Below, piece by piece: positions 33,894-41,376 of a DNA stretch of 64,000 nt (position 1 is its first letter; every line of letters begins with the position of its first letter). The notes beneath the pieces are model-generated. The model saw only the letters and a program-made list of their open reading frames with translations, had not been told where the DNA came from and ran no database searches. Source of the stretch: CAYQLY01 sp964418605 (GTDB lineage: Bacteria; Bacteroidota; Bacteroidia; Cytophagales; Cyclobacteriaceae); NCBI GenBank assembly GCA_964418605.1, contig CAYQLY010000001.1, positions 274,491 through 338,490 on the forward strand, written 5' to 3'. Position numbers and translations under genes: made by a program.

Positions 33894-34013
33894 ATGAAAA
33901 AAGACAAAAAATTAATGCTCAACAAATCAACTATTTCTCTTTTGGCAGATTCAAAGGAGGTGAAAGGAGGCCTTACACCAACAGTGACTTGCCGATTGGT
34001 ATGTTGGGAGTGA
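33894..34013 (+). CDS. Putative RiPP precursor peptide 3 (short core)
   Basis: 39 aa. Leader MKKDKKLMLNKSTISLLADS (residues 1-20) with the shared LNKSTIS motif, then KEVKGG (21-26) and a 13-residue core LTPTVTCRLVCWE with two Cys and three Thr. This is the right composition for one or two thioether rings or a disulphide. It ends in TGA at 34011-34013, followed by an imperfect hairpin and a bidirectional terminator. It is too short to be called on its own; the support is the precise leader match to the two preceding genes. Confidence 0.72.
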   Translation: MKKDKKLMLNKSTISLLADSKEVKGGLTPTVTCRLVCWE

Positions 34014-34018
34014 TCCTG

Positions 34019-34073
34019 GTCTGAAGTAAATGCCAATTCAGTTCTGAAGTAGTGGTATTTACTCCATGCAGAC
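34019..34073. repeat. Large imperfect hairpin after peptide gene 3
   Basis: Arms GTCTG (34019-34023) and CAGAC (34069-34073) plus AGTAAATGCCA (34025-34035, one G-T mismatch) against TGGTATTTACT (34053-34063). The loop holds a small inner hairpin TTCAG/CTGAA. TCTGAAGTA occurs twice (34020, 34043). There is no T-run after it, so it is not a simple terminator. Confidence 0.5.
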
Positions 34074-34106
34074 TTTGAGGTGCGTAAGAAAAGATACTGA
34101 AAAATA

Positions 34107-34131
34107 AAAAAGGGAGATTATCTCCCTTTTT
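34107..34131. terminator. Bidirectional terminator between peptide genes and glycosyltransferase operon
   Basis: Inverted repeat AAAAAGGGAGA (34107-34117) / TCTCCCTTTTT (34121-34131) with a 3 nt loop. It has A- and T-tracts on both sides and serves the plus-strand peptide genes and the convergent reverse operon. It touches the stop codon at 34130. Confidence 0.85.
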
Positions 34132-35152
34132 AAATATATATTTTTGATTGAAGTTGGGTTATTAAATTCAAAACATGCTCTGGTGTAATAGAATGCATAC
34201 AGGCGCACCTCTTTTTTTCTTTACAGGTTTTGCAGTAATTTCCTGATTCTAGAACAATCGCCTGTTTTCCAAGTGGGCTCCATCTGCCTGGATGTACAGG
34301 TCGGATGGAAGGATAAAGACCAATCGCCTGTTTTCCTAAAGCAGCAGCAATATGCAAAGGTCCAGTGCTTGCAGCTAATAGTCCATCGACTGCTTGAATA
34401 AGTTGAATAAGCTCTGATAGAGAAAGCTGGCCCATTGTATCATTGACATGAGGGAGTTGAAAGAGTTCAGGACATTCATCATTGAGAAGCTGACGTTCTG
34501 TGGCAGTACCTGTTAAAATAATCTGAAATTGATTAGGATCAAGCAGCTGAGCGAGTCGTAAATAAGAAGAAGCAGGCCACTCACGTGCACTTCGGTTGGA
34601 TTTAGGATGAAAAATGAGATTATATTTTTTGCTGTTGGTATGAATTAAGATGGTTGAAGTATTATTTTGATTTTGTATTCCATAAAATGGAATGAATGCG
34701 TCTAATGGGAGAGACGTAGGAATACCTAAGGGTGCTAGCAGTTGGAGATTAAGTTGCGCTTCGTGTAGACTAGAATTTTTTCGTCCTATAGGAACAAGCC
34801 GATTGCAGGTCCACCAATGGTAGAGGCGATGGCTTGTGCCAATTCGGTTTTTTATTTTAGCTTTTTTTGCAATGCGTGCGATTCTTGATTGAGGAAATAT
34901 ATGAATGATGGTATCGATCTTTAACTCATGTAATTTTTTTTCAGAATCGCTGAGCTGTAGTTCATCCCAATTTAAAAAATGATCAATATGTTGTGATAAC
35001 CGGATGATAGGTTCAGTGTATTTTTTTCCTAGAAAATAAATAGTTGAATCTGGGAAATACTGTTTAAGAATTCCAGCTAGCGGCAATGTAAGTACGACAT
35101 CTCCGATATTATCAGTACGACTTAAAAGGATACGATTAGGAGATAACCTCAT
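34130..35152 (-). CDS. Glycosyltransferase family 9 (heptosyltransferase-like)
   Basis: 340 aa GT-B enzyme of the LPS heptosyltransferase family. N-terminal LLSRTDNIGDVVLTLPLAGILK (residues ~9-30) has the canonical R-x-D-x-IGD-V-x-T-P motif; IIHIFPQSRIARIAKKAKI and the C-terminal donor-site sequence LLAASTGPLHIAAALGKQAIGLYP are typical. A cysteine-rich end (CKTCKEKKRCACMH) is also common in family members from this phylum. Its start overlaps the GT2 gene by 17 nt. Probably transfers a core sugar to lipid A-core at the cytoplasmic face of the inner membrane. Confidence 0.9.
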   Translation of the reverse strand: MRLSPNRILLSRTDNIGDVVLTLPLAGILKQYFPDSTIYFLGKKYTEPIIRLSQHIDHFLNWDELQLSDSEKKLHELKIDTIIHIFPQSRIARIAKKAKIKNRIGTSHRLYHWWTCNRLVPIGRKNSSLHEAQLNLQLLAPLGIPTSLPLDAFIPFYGIQNQNNTSTILIHTNSKKYNLIFHPKSNRSAREWPASSYLRLAQLLDPNQFQIILTGTATERQLLNDECPELFQLPHVNDTMGQLSLSELIQLIQAVDGLLAASTGPLHIAAALGKQAIGLYPSIRPVHPGRWSPLGKQAIVLESGNYCKTCKEKKRCACMHSITPEHVLNLITQLQSKIYI

Positions 35153-35924
35153 TATTTTTGTTTACTTTATTTTTTTGAAGTTCTCTCAGCTTAATGTATT
35201 TAATAAATGTAGCATAAGCTGATAATGCACAGATGAGAAAGCCGTAATAGCCATCTTTAAACCCGGAGTGAAGAATATAGTCTTTAAAAAATTTAGCACA
35301 AGGGCTGACTATGATCTTAAGTAAGGTGCTTCTTTTTTTCTTTATAAAATCAGCCTGTGCTACCTGATCTGTGAAGAACTGTATTTTTTTAAGATGATCA
35401 TTGATGGAATAAAAACTGTAATGAAGGATATCACCGTGCAGCTGTATTTTTTTACTGTCCTTATCCATGATGAGTTCTTCATGAATAGTACCTTGCCAAT
35501 AGCCTTTTGTTTTATTCCATAAGCGCATTTTACGATCGGGATACCATCCCGAATGGTGTATCCATTTGCCACAATAGTTGGTTAAACGGTTCATGATACA
35601 TACATCTGCTGTAGGATTATGTTTAAATGTAGCTATTGAATGAGCGAGTTCCTGAGATAATGACTCATCTCCATCCAGAGACAATATATAATTGTGTTGA
35701 GCAAGTTGATTGCCAGTATTTTTTTGTTCAGCAAATCCGCCTAGCCATGGTTGGTTTATGAATCGCACATTAGAATACCGTTTACAAATAGAAGCTGTTT
35801 GGTCTACTGATCCAGAGTCTAAAACTACAATATCATCGGCGATGCCTTGAATAGAGTCCAGGCATCGTCCGATGTTTTTTTCTTCATTTAAGGTAATGAT
35901 AACTACTGAAAGCTGAATCGACAT
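35136..35924 (-). CDS. Glycosyltransferase family 2 (WaaE/KdtX-like)
   Basis: 262 aa GT-A enzyme. N-terminal LSVVIITLNEEKNIGRCLDSI (residues ~5-25), VVLDSGSVDQTASIC, the DxD-like LSLDGDESLSQE (~79-90) and WYPDRKMRLWNKTKGYWQG around 125-143 match the WaaE/KdtX subgroup that adds glucose or similar sugars to LPS inner core. A hydrophobic segment near the C-terminus (YYGFLICALSAYATFIKYI) suggests membrane association. Overlaps the GT9 gene; preceded at 4 bp by the paralogous protein B. Confidence 0.9.
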   Translation of the reverse strand: MSIQLSVVIITLNEEKNIGRCLDSIQGIADDIVVLDSGSVDQTASICKRYSNVRFINQPWLGGFAEQKNTGNQLAQHNYILSLDGDESLSQELAHSIATFKHNPTADVCIMNRLTNYCGKWIHHSGWYPDRKMRLWNKTKGYWQGTIHEELIMDKDSKKIQLHGDILHYSFYSINDHLKKIQFFTDQVAQADFIKKKRSTLLKIIVSPCAKFFKDYILHSGFKDGYYGFLICALSAYATFIKYIKLRELQKNKVNKNNEVIS

Positions 35925-35928
35925 TATT

Positions 35929-36750
35929 TTATTTTGCCTTCAAAATAGCTTCTGTTGAAATTTTAGCATTGCTATTTTTATCCCATAAAATTGTTTTCCA
36001 TATATAGCTTTCTCCCGATTTTATAGAATTATTTCCGCTCAGATGCATATTGAGATTTTTGACATCTTCAGGATTGATACCATCGGCTGAAAAGAGATCA
36101 TCCTGTTTGAGTATAATATTCCCTTTTGAATCTGTGAATAAGAGTGACCAGCCCAGGTTTATTTTATTGTTTTTTACAGTAAATCCTGTTGCATCTTTAA
36201 TAAATAAATATATTTTTTTGCCTTTCTCGAACTCATTGGTTAGAAGTACACGTTGTCCATCTGTGTAATAAATAGTCGAAATAGTTATATTACCCTCTGT
36301 TTTATAATCAATCTTAGTTCGATTAGCTTTTACTTTTAAATTTAGTTCACTTTTGATTTCACCTTTTCCTTCTTTATCCCAAAATCGGATCTTCCATACA
36401 TAGGTCTCATTTACCTGCATAGGATATCCAATGTTAAGATCGCTGTTGAGTGTACGTGCATCAGTTTGACTAACACCATCTTTGCTGTATCGCTCATAGG
36501 CATCTTGTATATATAGGATTTGATTTCCTTTTGAGTCGGTAAGTGCTATTTCGCATCCTGGAAAACAGTTATTATTTTTTAGAACAAATCCTTTCACGTC
36601 ATTTAGTGTAATGTATAAAGTTTCTCCAAATTCAACTTCATTAGAAGATAGCGGTTGATTATTTGTAGCTAAGGATAGCGAGAAAGAGTTGATTTCTAGG
36701 TTGTTAGATTCTATTTCTAAGCCTGTCTTGGCATCTTTTTGTTTTTTCAT
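35929..36750 (-). CDS. Two-repeat protein B, unknown function (paralogue of A; start uncertain)
   Basis: 273 aa from ATG 36748-36750. Two tandem copies of a ~130 aa domain: copy 1 has VKGFVLKNNNCFPGCEIALT with a C-x3-C pair, DAYERYSKDGVS and ETYVWKIRFWDKEGKGEI; copy 2 is similar but without Cys (ATGFTVKNNKINLGWSLLFT). It is clearly a paralogue of the gene at 36835-37719. The ATG used here aligns to an internal position of the paralogue; the homologous signal-peptide region lies upstream in frame (36751-36834) but has no usual start codon. The protein may therefore be mislocalised, start at a rare codon, or be a decaying copy. Confidence 0.7.
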   Translation of the reverse strand: MKKQKDAKTGLEIESNNLEINSFSLSLATNNQPLSSNEVEFGETLYITLNDVKGFVLKNNNCFPGCEIALTDSKGNQILYIQDAYERYSKDGVSQTDARTLNSDLNIGYPMQVNETYVWKIRFWDKEGKGEIKSELNLKVKANRTKIDYKTEGNITISTIYYTDGQRVLLTNEFEKGKKIYLFIKDATGFTVKNNKINLGWSLLFTDSKGNIILKQDDLFSADGINPEDVKNLNMHLSGNNSIKSGESYIWKTILWDKNSNAKISTEAILKAK

Positions 36751-36834
36751 ATGTTTTGAATAAGATACTTTAAGTAAAAATATGACAGCAATATAGTGTA
36801 TATTGAGATTTTTAAAGATTATCTCATTAGTTAA
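36751..36834 (-). other. In-frame signal-peptide relic upstream of protein B
   Basis: Twenty-eight open codons connect the stop codon of protein A (TAG, 36835-36837) to the ATG of protein B in the same frame. They encode a hydrophobic stretch ending IAVIFLLKVSYSKH. The last 51 nt up to KDA align base for base in length with the signal-peptide end of protein A (FLLFGPTYSQKSIQKDA). No ATG, GTG or TTG is present in it. Confidence 0.6.
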
Positions 36835-37719
36835 CTATTTGGCTTTTAATACTGTTTTTGTAGAAATTTTATTTTTTCCTTTCTTATCCCACAATGTACT
36901 TGTCCAAGTATACATCTCGCCTGCTTTCATAGGATTCCCTGTATTTATATAAATATTTACATTACTCATTTTTTCAACTTCTATTCCGGAAGCATAGTCA
37001 GAGAAGGCATCTTTATAGTCAAGAATAACAGTTCCTTTTGAATCTGTAAGAACCATAGACCAGCCTGGGTATACCTTATTGTTTTCAACAGTAAATCCTT
37101 TTAGACCGGTAATGTATAGATTTATTTTCTTTCCAAGTTCGAATTCATTTTTTCGAAGCACTTTATTTTCAGATACTAAATAGAGGTTTCGATAGCTAAC
37201 AGGGCCAGTTGTTTGTTGTGTGATTTTACTTTGATTGGGTTTAATTTTTACCTTCATCATTGCTGCGATTTCGCCATTATTTTGTTTATCCCAAAATCGG
37301 ATTTTCCATAAATAGGTTTCACCTGCCTTCATAGGATCGCCTACTGTAAGATCACTACTTAGTATACTTCCATCTTGTTTGCTTACACCTTCGCTGTATC
37401 TTTCGTAAGCATCTTGTACATATAATACTTCTTTTCCGTTCAAGTCAGTCACCTTTATTTCGCATCCTGGAAAACATTTTCCATCTTTTATGGTGTATCC
37501 TGAAACGTCTTTTAATGTGATATAGGCAATAGCACCGAATTCAATTTCGTTATTAGATAAGGCTTTGCCATCCATTGTTAAATCAAATGAATCAAAGGTA
37601 AGCTTATCAGCTTTTAATTCAAGTCCTGTTTTGGCATCTTTTTGTATACTTTTTTGGGAGTAAGTTGGCCCAAATAGTAAAAAAGTAGAACTTGATAATA
37701 ATAAAATAGCTTTTTTCAT
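36835..37719 (-). CDS. Two-repeat exported protein A, unknown function
   Basis: 294 aa with a signal peptide (MKKAILLLSSSTFLLFGPTYS). The start is ATG 37717-37719; an earlier in-frame ATG at 37785 would run almost into the divergent sigma-factor gene. Like B, it has two ~130 aa repeats: the first has VSGYTIKDGKCFPGCEI and DAYERYSEGVSKQDG, the second LKGFTVENNKVYPGWSMVLT and WTSTLWDKKGKNKIS. The composition suggests all-beta periplasmic or surface domains. No family recognised. It heads a probable operon A - B - GT2 - GT9. Confidence 0.75.
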   Translation of the reverse strand: MKKAILLLSSSTFLLFGPTYSQKSIQKDAKTGLELKADKLTFDSFDLTMDGKALSNNEIEFGAIAYITLKDVSGYTIKDGKCFPGCEIKVTDLNGKEVLYVQDAYERYSEGVSKQDGSILSSDLTVGDPMKAGETYLWKIRFWDKQNNGEIAAMMKVKIKPNQSKITQQTTGPVSYRNLYLVSENKVLRKNEFELGKKINLYITGLKGFTVENNKVYPGWSMVLTDSKGTVILDYKDAFSDYASGIEVEKMSNVNIYINTGNPMKAGEMYTWTSTLWDKKGKNKISTKTVLKAK

Positions 37720-37791
37720 ATAGGTATATGGTTTATATGTTAAATTTAATACGCTTAAAGTTAGGTATTTTTCAGAACTTTGCAACCTGCT

Positions 37792-38397
37792 ATGCTTAAA
37801 AATAAGAAATCTTATACAGAGCGCGAGAAGAAGGAATTATTTAATAGTGAATTCATGCCTTTGGTGAATGCGTTGTATAGCTTTGCTTATCGTTTAACAT
37901 TTGATGAGGATGAGGCGAAGGATTTGGTACAAGATACATATCTAAAAGCATTTCGATTTATTAATTCATTTGAGAAAGGTACTAATGCTAAGGCATGGTT
38001 GTATCGTATTTTAAAAAACACATTCATTAATGATTATCGAAAGAAAATCAAAGAGCCTCATAAGGTCGATTACCAGGAAGTAGAAGGGTATTATGATTCT
38101 GAAGATTTTGATGAAAAGATAACCAATAATCTTCAGGTAGAGTCAGTAAAGTATTTAATGGGAGATGAATTATCTATTGCATTAAATGCATTGCCGGTTG
38201 ATTTTCGGATAGCAGTAATTTTGTGTGATGTAGAAGGTTTTACGTATGAAGAAATGTCTAAAATTTTAGACATTCCGATTGGTACGGTTAGATCTCGCTT
38301 ACATCGGGCACGTCATATTCTAAAATCGAAGTTGAGTAACTATGCGCGTTCGATGGGATTTATTAAGAAAAAAAAGAATAATTCTAAAACAAGATAA
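37792..38397 (+). CDS. ECF-type RNA polymerase sigma factor
   Basis: 201 aa. Region 2 contains ALYSFAYRLTFDEDEAKDLVQDTYLKAF, then NAKAWLYRILKNTFINDYR. Region 4 contains LPVDFRIAVILCDVEGFTYEEM and the helix-turn-helix recognition segment IPIGTVRSRLHRAR. No anti-sigma factor gene is adjacent, which is common for the general ECF factors of this phylum. A TTG at 37780 is possible but lies in a promoter-like GAACTTTGC, so ATG 37792 is preferred. The basic tail (KKKKNN) is typical. Confidence 0.92.
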   Translation: MLKNKKSYTEREKKELFNSEFMPLVNALYSFAYRLTFDEDEAKDLVQDTYLKAFRFINSFEKGTNAKAWLYRILKNTFINDYRKKIKEPHKVDYQEVEGYYDSEDFDEKITNNLQVESVKYLMGDELSIALNALPVDFRIAVILCDVEGFTYEEMSKILDIPIGTVRSRLHRARHILKSKLSNYARSMGFIKKKKNNSKTR

Positions 38398-38462
38398 AAT
38401 AAATTAAATTTTTAAAATCAGAATAAATAAAAATAATATATTTAATAGCTGTCATTTTTTGT

Positions 38463-39035
38463 ATGCATTCAGGTAAGCTTATTATTTTTTCAGCTCCTTC
38501 CGGTTCGGGTAAAACAAGTATTGTAAAACGATTGGTAGCAGAAAATTTGCAATTGGGTTTTTCTATTTCAGCTTGTACGCGTGATAAGCGAGGTAGAAAA
38601 GAAGAGCATGGGAAAGATTATTATTTCCTTACACCTGAAGAATTTAAGAAAAAAATTGATAACGATGAGTTTGTTGAATGGCAGGAGGTTTATGAGGGGG
38701 CTTTTTATGGAACACTAAAATCAGAAATTGAACGTATTTGGTTGGAGGGAAAACACGTCATATTTGATGTCGATGTACAAGGAGGTCTCAATTTAAAAAG
38801 GTATTATAAGGAACGTGCGCTGGCTATTTTTGTTAAAGTCCCCAGTTTAAAAATATTGGAAGATCGCCTACGCCTTCGTGATACAGAAACAAAGGATAGT
38901 ATTTCTAAACGTCTGTTTAAAGCTAAATTTGAAATGACATTTGAGAAGCAATTTGATGTAGTGATTGTAAATGATGAATTAGATAGGGCAGTAGAAGAGG
39001 CTAAAGATATAGTTAAAAAATTTATTAAATCATGA
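38463..39035 (+). CDS. gmk: Guanylate kinase
   Basis: Phosphorylates GMP to GDP. P-loop SAPSGSGKTSIVKRL (residues ~9-23), SACTRDKRGRKEEHGKDYYFL (GMP binding), the EGAFYGTLKSEIERI segment, VIFDVDVQGGLNLKRYY and the lid region RLRLRDTETKDSISKRL. 190 aa, normal. The last residues overlap nothing; DUF2310 starts 12 bp later, then purQ overlaps that by 4 nt, making a gmk - DUF2310 - purQ run in which two members serve purine metabolism. Confidence 0.95.
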   Translation: MHSGKLIIFSAPSGSGKTSIVKRLVAENLQLGFSISACTRDKRGRKEEHGKDYYFLTPEEFKKKIDNDEFVEWQEVYEGAFYGTLKSEIERIWLEGKHVIFDVDVQGGLNLKRYYKERALAIFVKVPSLKILEDRLRLRDTETKDSISKRLFKAKFEMTFEKQFDVVIVNDELDRAVEEAKDIVKKFIKS

Positions 39036-39047
39036 CAAGTTGCCGTT

Positions 39048-39884
39048 ATGTATTTATGTGATTGTTATTTTTATCCTAAAAAAACATCATCCAAGTTTAG
39101 TGATTTGATTGATTTATACTCTTCTTCTCTTTTGAAAAATGGCAATATATATGGTGATTATATCATAGCTTGGTTTCATGATTCTGTTCGTATCTCCTTT
39201 TTAATACCATCAAAAAATTCCTTATCTAAAAAATATTTATCTGAGTATACTAGAAATTGTTTAGAAGAATTGAATACCTATTGTTCTCGATCGCCTCGAT
39301 TTAATATAGTTAGAAATCAAGAGTATGGTAGGTCGATTCTTGATATTTCAAAAGAAGATTGTTTATATCTTTTTACTCATTTTTTGGAAAAATCATCCCC
39401 TGTCTCTTCAGGTAAAACAGGTAATCCAGTGCCTTTATATGTATTACCTGTTTCAGATATTGTTAAAGAGCGGTTGTATTTTTGGATGCAAGAATATAAA
39501 TCATTAGATCGTATTTATATCTGTTCAGGAGATTTAGAGTTGCCAGCATATAAACAGTTAGCAAATCCTCAAAGTGGGCTATCTAAAGAAGGTAGAGTAT
39601 TGTGTTTGGATATTGAAAAAGCAATTAAAAAACCTGTGTTTTATTATTTGCATCGTTATTGGGGAAGAAAAGATAAAGATCGAGAGAATGAAAGACCTTG
39701 TCCTGGTTGTGGGGGAAAATGGAGAAGGGAGCAAAGCAATAATAGCATAAGAGACGGAATTTTTTGGTTTGATTTTAAATGCCAATCATGTAGGCTTGTT
39801 TCGCATGAAGCTACATCTTTTGATAATGAAAAACGTGCGCAAATAGGTGAGTATATAATAATAAAAAACAAAAAAATAAAATGA
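39048..39884 (+). CDS. DUF2310 family zinc-ribbon protein
   Basis: 278 aa. The C-terminal third has a zinc ribbon: CPGCGGKWR (residues ~218-226) paired with FDFKCQSCRLVSHEA (~244-258). The upstream region contains family features such as LYVLPVSDIVKERLYFWMQEY and PVFYYLHRYWGR. The family is described as possibly nucleic-acid-binding, function not established. Stop overlaps purQ start by 4 nt, indicating translational coupling. Confidence 0.82.
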   Translation: MYLCDCYFYPKKTSSKFSDLIDLYSSSLLKNGNIYGDYIIAWFHDSVRISFLIPSKNSLSKKYLSEYTRNCLEELNTYCSRSPRFNIVRNQEYGRSILDISKEDCLYLFTHFLEKSSPVSSGKTGNPVPLYVLPVSDIVKERLYFWMQEYKSLDRIYICSGDLELPAYKQLANPQSGLSKEGRVLCLDIEKAIKKPVFYYLHRYWGRKDKDRENERPCPGCGGKWRREQSNNSIRDGIFWFDFKCQSCRLVSHEATSFDNEKRAQIGEYIIIKNKKIK

Positions 39885-40561
39885 AATTTGGTGTTGTAGT
39901 TTTTCCAGGATCGAATTGTGATGAAGATACAGTATATGTATTGAGAAAAAATTTTAATCAACAAGTTGTTAAACTTTGGCATAAAGAGTCGGATCTTCAA
40001 GGATGTGACTGTATCATTCTTCCCGGTGGGTTTTCTTATGGGGATTATTTGCGATCAGGTGCTATTGCTCAATTTTCACCCATTATGAAAGAAGTAGTTC
40101 GTTTTGCTAAAGCAGGAGGGTATGTCCTAGGTATTTGTAATGGGTTTCAAATTTTAACAGAAGCCGGACTGCTTCCCGGAGTTTTGCTTCGAAATACAAT
40201 GCAGTTATTTACCTGTAAGACTATTTTTGTTCGTTCTGTATCTGATACCAAACTTACAAGTAGACTCTCTAAACCTTCCTATAAATTACCTATTGCACAT
40301 GGTGAAGGAAGATACTATGCTTCAGTAGATGTATTGAAAAATCTAGAAGATCATGATCAAATTCTATTTCAATATTGTAATGCAGATGGAAAATTGATAG
40401 AAGAATCTAACCCTAATGGTAGTTTGAATTATATCGCAGGTGTCACTAACAAATCTAAAAATGTGTTTGGAATGATGCCTCATCCTGAAAGAGCCTGTGA
40501 TCCATTGCTTGGAAGCGCAGATGGTACGTATTTGTTTCGTTCCTTGATTGAGTCGTTTTAA
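39881..40561 (+). CDS. purQ: Phosphoribosylformylglycinamidine synthase subunit PurQ (glutaminase)
   Basis: Class I glutamine amidotransferase that supplies ammonia to PurL in purine synthesis. 226 aa. Motifs: VVVFPGSNCDEDTVYVL at the N-terminus, the oxyanion segment LPGGFSYGDYLRSGAIA, nucleophile Cys in GICNGFQILTEAG, and His/Glu in MMPHPERACDPLLGS. As expected for the two-subunit (small PurL) system; PurL and PurS are not in the window. Confidence 0.96.
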   Translation: MKFGVVVFPGSNCDEDTVYVLRKNFNQQVVKLWHKESDLQGCDCIILPGGFSYGDYLRSGAIAQFSPIMKEVVRFAKAGGYVLGICNGFQILTEAGLLPGVLLRNTMQLFTCKTIFVRSVSDTKLTSRLSKPSYKLPIAHGEGRYYASVDVLKNLEDHDQILFQYCNADGKLIEESNPNGSLNYIAGVTNKSKNVFGMMPHPERACDPLLGSADGTYLFRSLIESF

Positions 40562-40568
40562 TATCTAT

Positions 40569-41291
40569 TTAAATATCGCCAAGCTGTGGTCTTAAAATTA
40601 ATTCCTCTACTACGGTGTGATTCGATAATAGATAGGTTTGATAAATGGATTGTGCCACATCTTTAGGCATCATGAAACGTTCAGATGGTAAATCGACGCC
40701 ATCCCAGCTTGAGGTTAAAGTAGCACCCGGTAGTACAGCTGTTACTTTAATGCCAAACGTTTTCATTTCTTCACGTAATACTTTTGTCATGCCATAAAGC
40801 GCAAATTTTGAAATGCAATACGATCCGCCATTGATGTAAGGTGTAATACTTGCAGTAGAGCAGATATTAAAAATGTGTCCTGCTTTCTTTTTTTTCATTA
40901 TATCTAATAGGCCACGGGTGAGGTGATAAGCACTATATAGATTAGTATGTATCATGCTTTCAAGTACTTCTTCCGTTTCAGTAGATATCTGTCCGGGTAT
41001 AAATAGTCCAGCATTATTAATAAGGATATCAATAGTATCTATTTGTGATAAAATAAATTTAATAAACGAATTAACCTGATCTCGTTTTGATAAATCAGCT
41101 ACCTGGTAAGAAATAGTAGCATTAGGAAAAGAGAGATAGATATCTTCTTCCATTTTTTTTAAATCCTCTTTAGTTCTACCACATGTGATAATATGAAATC
41201 CTGCTTCAGCGAATTGTTTGATAATAGCTTTTCCAATTCCTCGGCTTCCGCCTGTTATTACGATGGTTTTCTGGTGTGTAGTCATAGCCAA
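40569..41291 (-). CDS. Short-chain dehydrogenase/reductase (FabG-like)
   Basis: 240 aa classical SDR. Cofactor motif TGGSRGIGKAI (residues ~13-23), NNAG at ~91-94 in ILINNAGLFIPG, catalytic Ser in NICSTASITPYINGGSY and the YxxxK pair in YCISKFALYG. A 3-ketoacyl-ACP reductase-like oxidoreductase, but not in a fatty-acid gene cluster, so the substrate is open. It is divergent from mlaE. Confidence 0.9.
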   Translation of the reverse strand: MAMTTHQKTIVITGGSRGIGKAIIKQFAEAGFHIITCGRTKEDLKKMEEDIYLSFPNATISYQVADLSKRDQVNSFIKFILSQIDTIDILINNAGLFIPGQISTETEEVLESMIHTNLYSAYHLTRGLLDIMKKKKAGHIFNICSTASITPYINGGSYCISKFALYGMTKVLREEMKTFGIKVTAVLPGATLTSSWDGVDLPSERFMMPKDVAQSIYQTYLLSNHTVVEELILRPQLGDI

Positions 41292-41361
41292 AAAATAGCT
41301 AATCAGCAGTAATAAAACAAATCTTTATCTTGTTCTGTTATAGAATCCGTTCATTTTTATC

Positions 41362-41369
41362 TATTTTTG
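41362..41369 (+). promoter_or_regulatory. Candidate -7 box for mlaE-mlaF
   Basis: TATTTTTG, 7 bp upstream of the ATG at 41377, implying a very short leader. A TTG at 41330-41332 is rather far (29 bp). Confidence 0.35.
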
Positions 41370-41376
41370 ATTGCTT

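Noticed and set aside
33253..34013. Lanthipeptide modification genes near the peptides
   Set aside because: The neighbours (YkgJ-type protein, GT2, GT9, unknown A/B) have no LanB, LanC, radical-SAM or ATP-grasp motifs; none is present anywhere in the window.
39656..40000. 114-codon reading antisense to the DUF2310/purQ junction
   Set aside because: A shadow of two well-supported genes with no domain.
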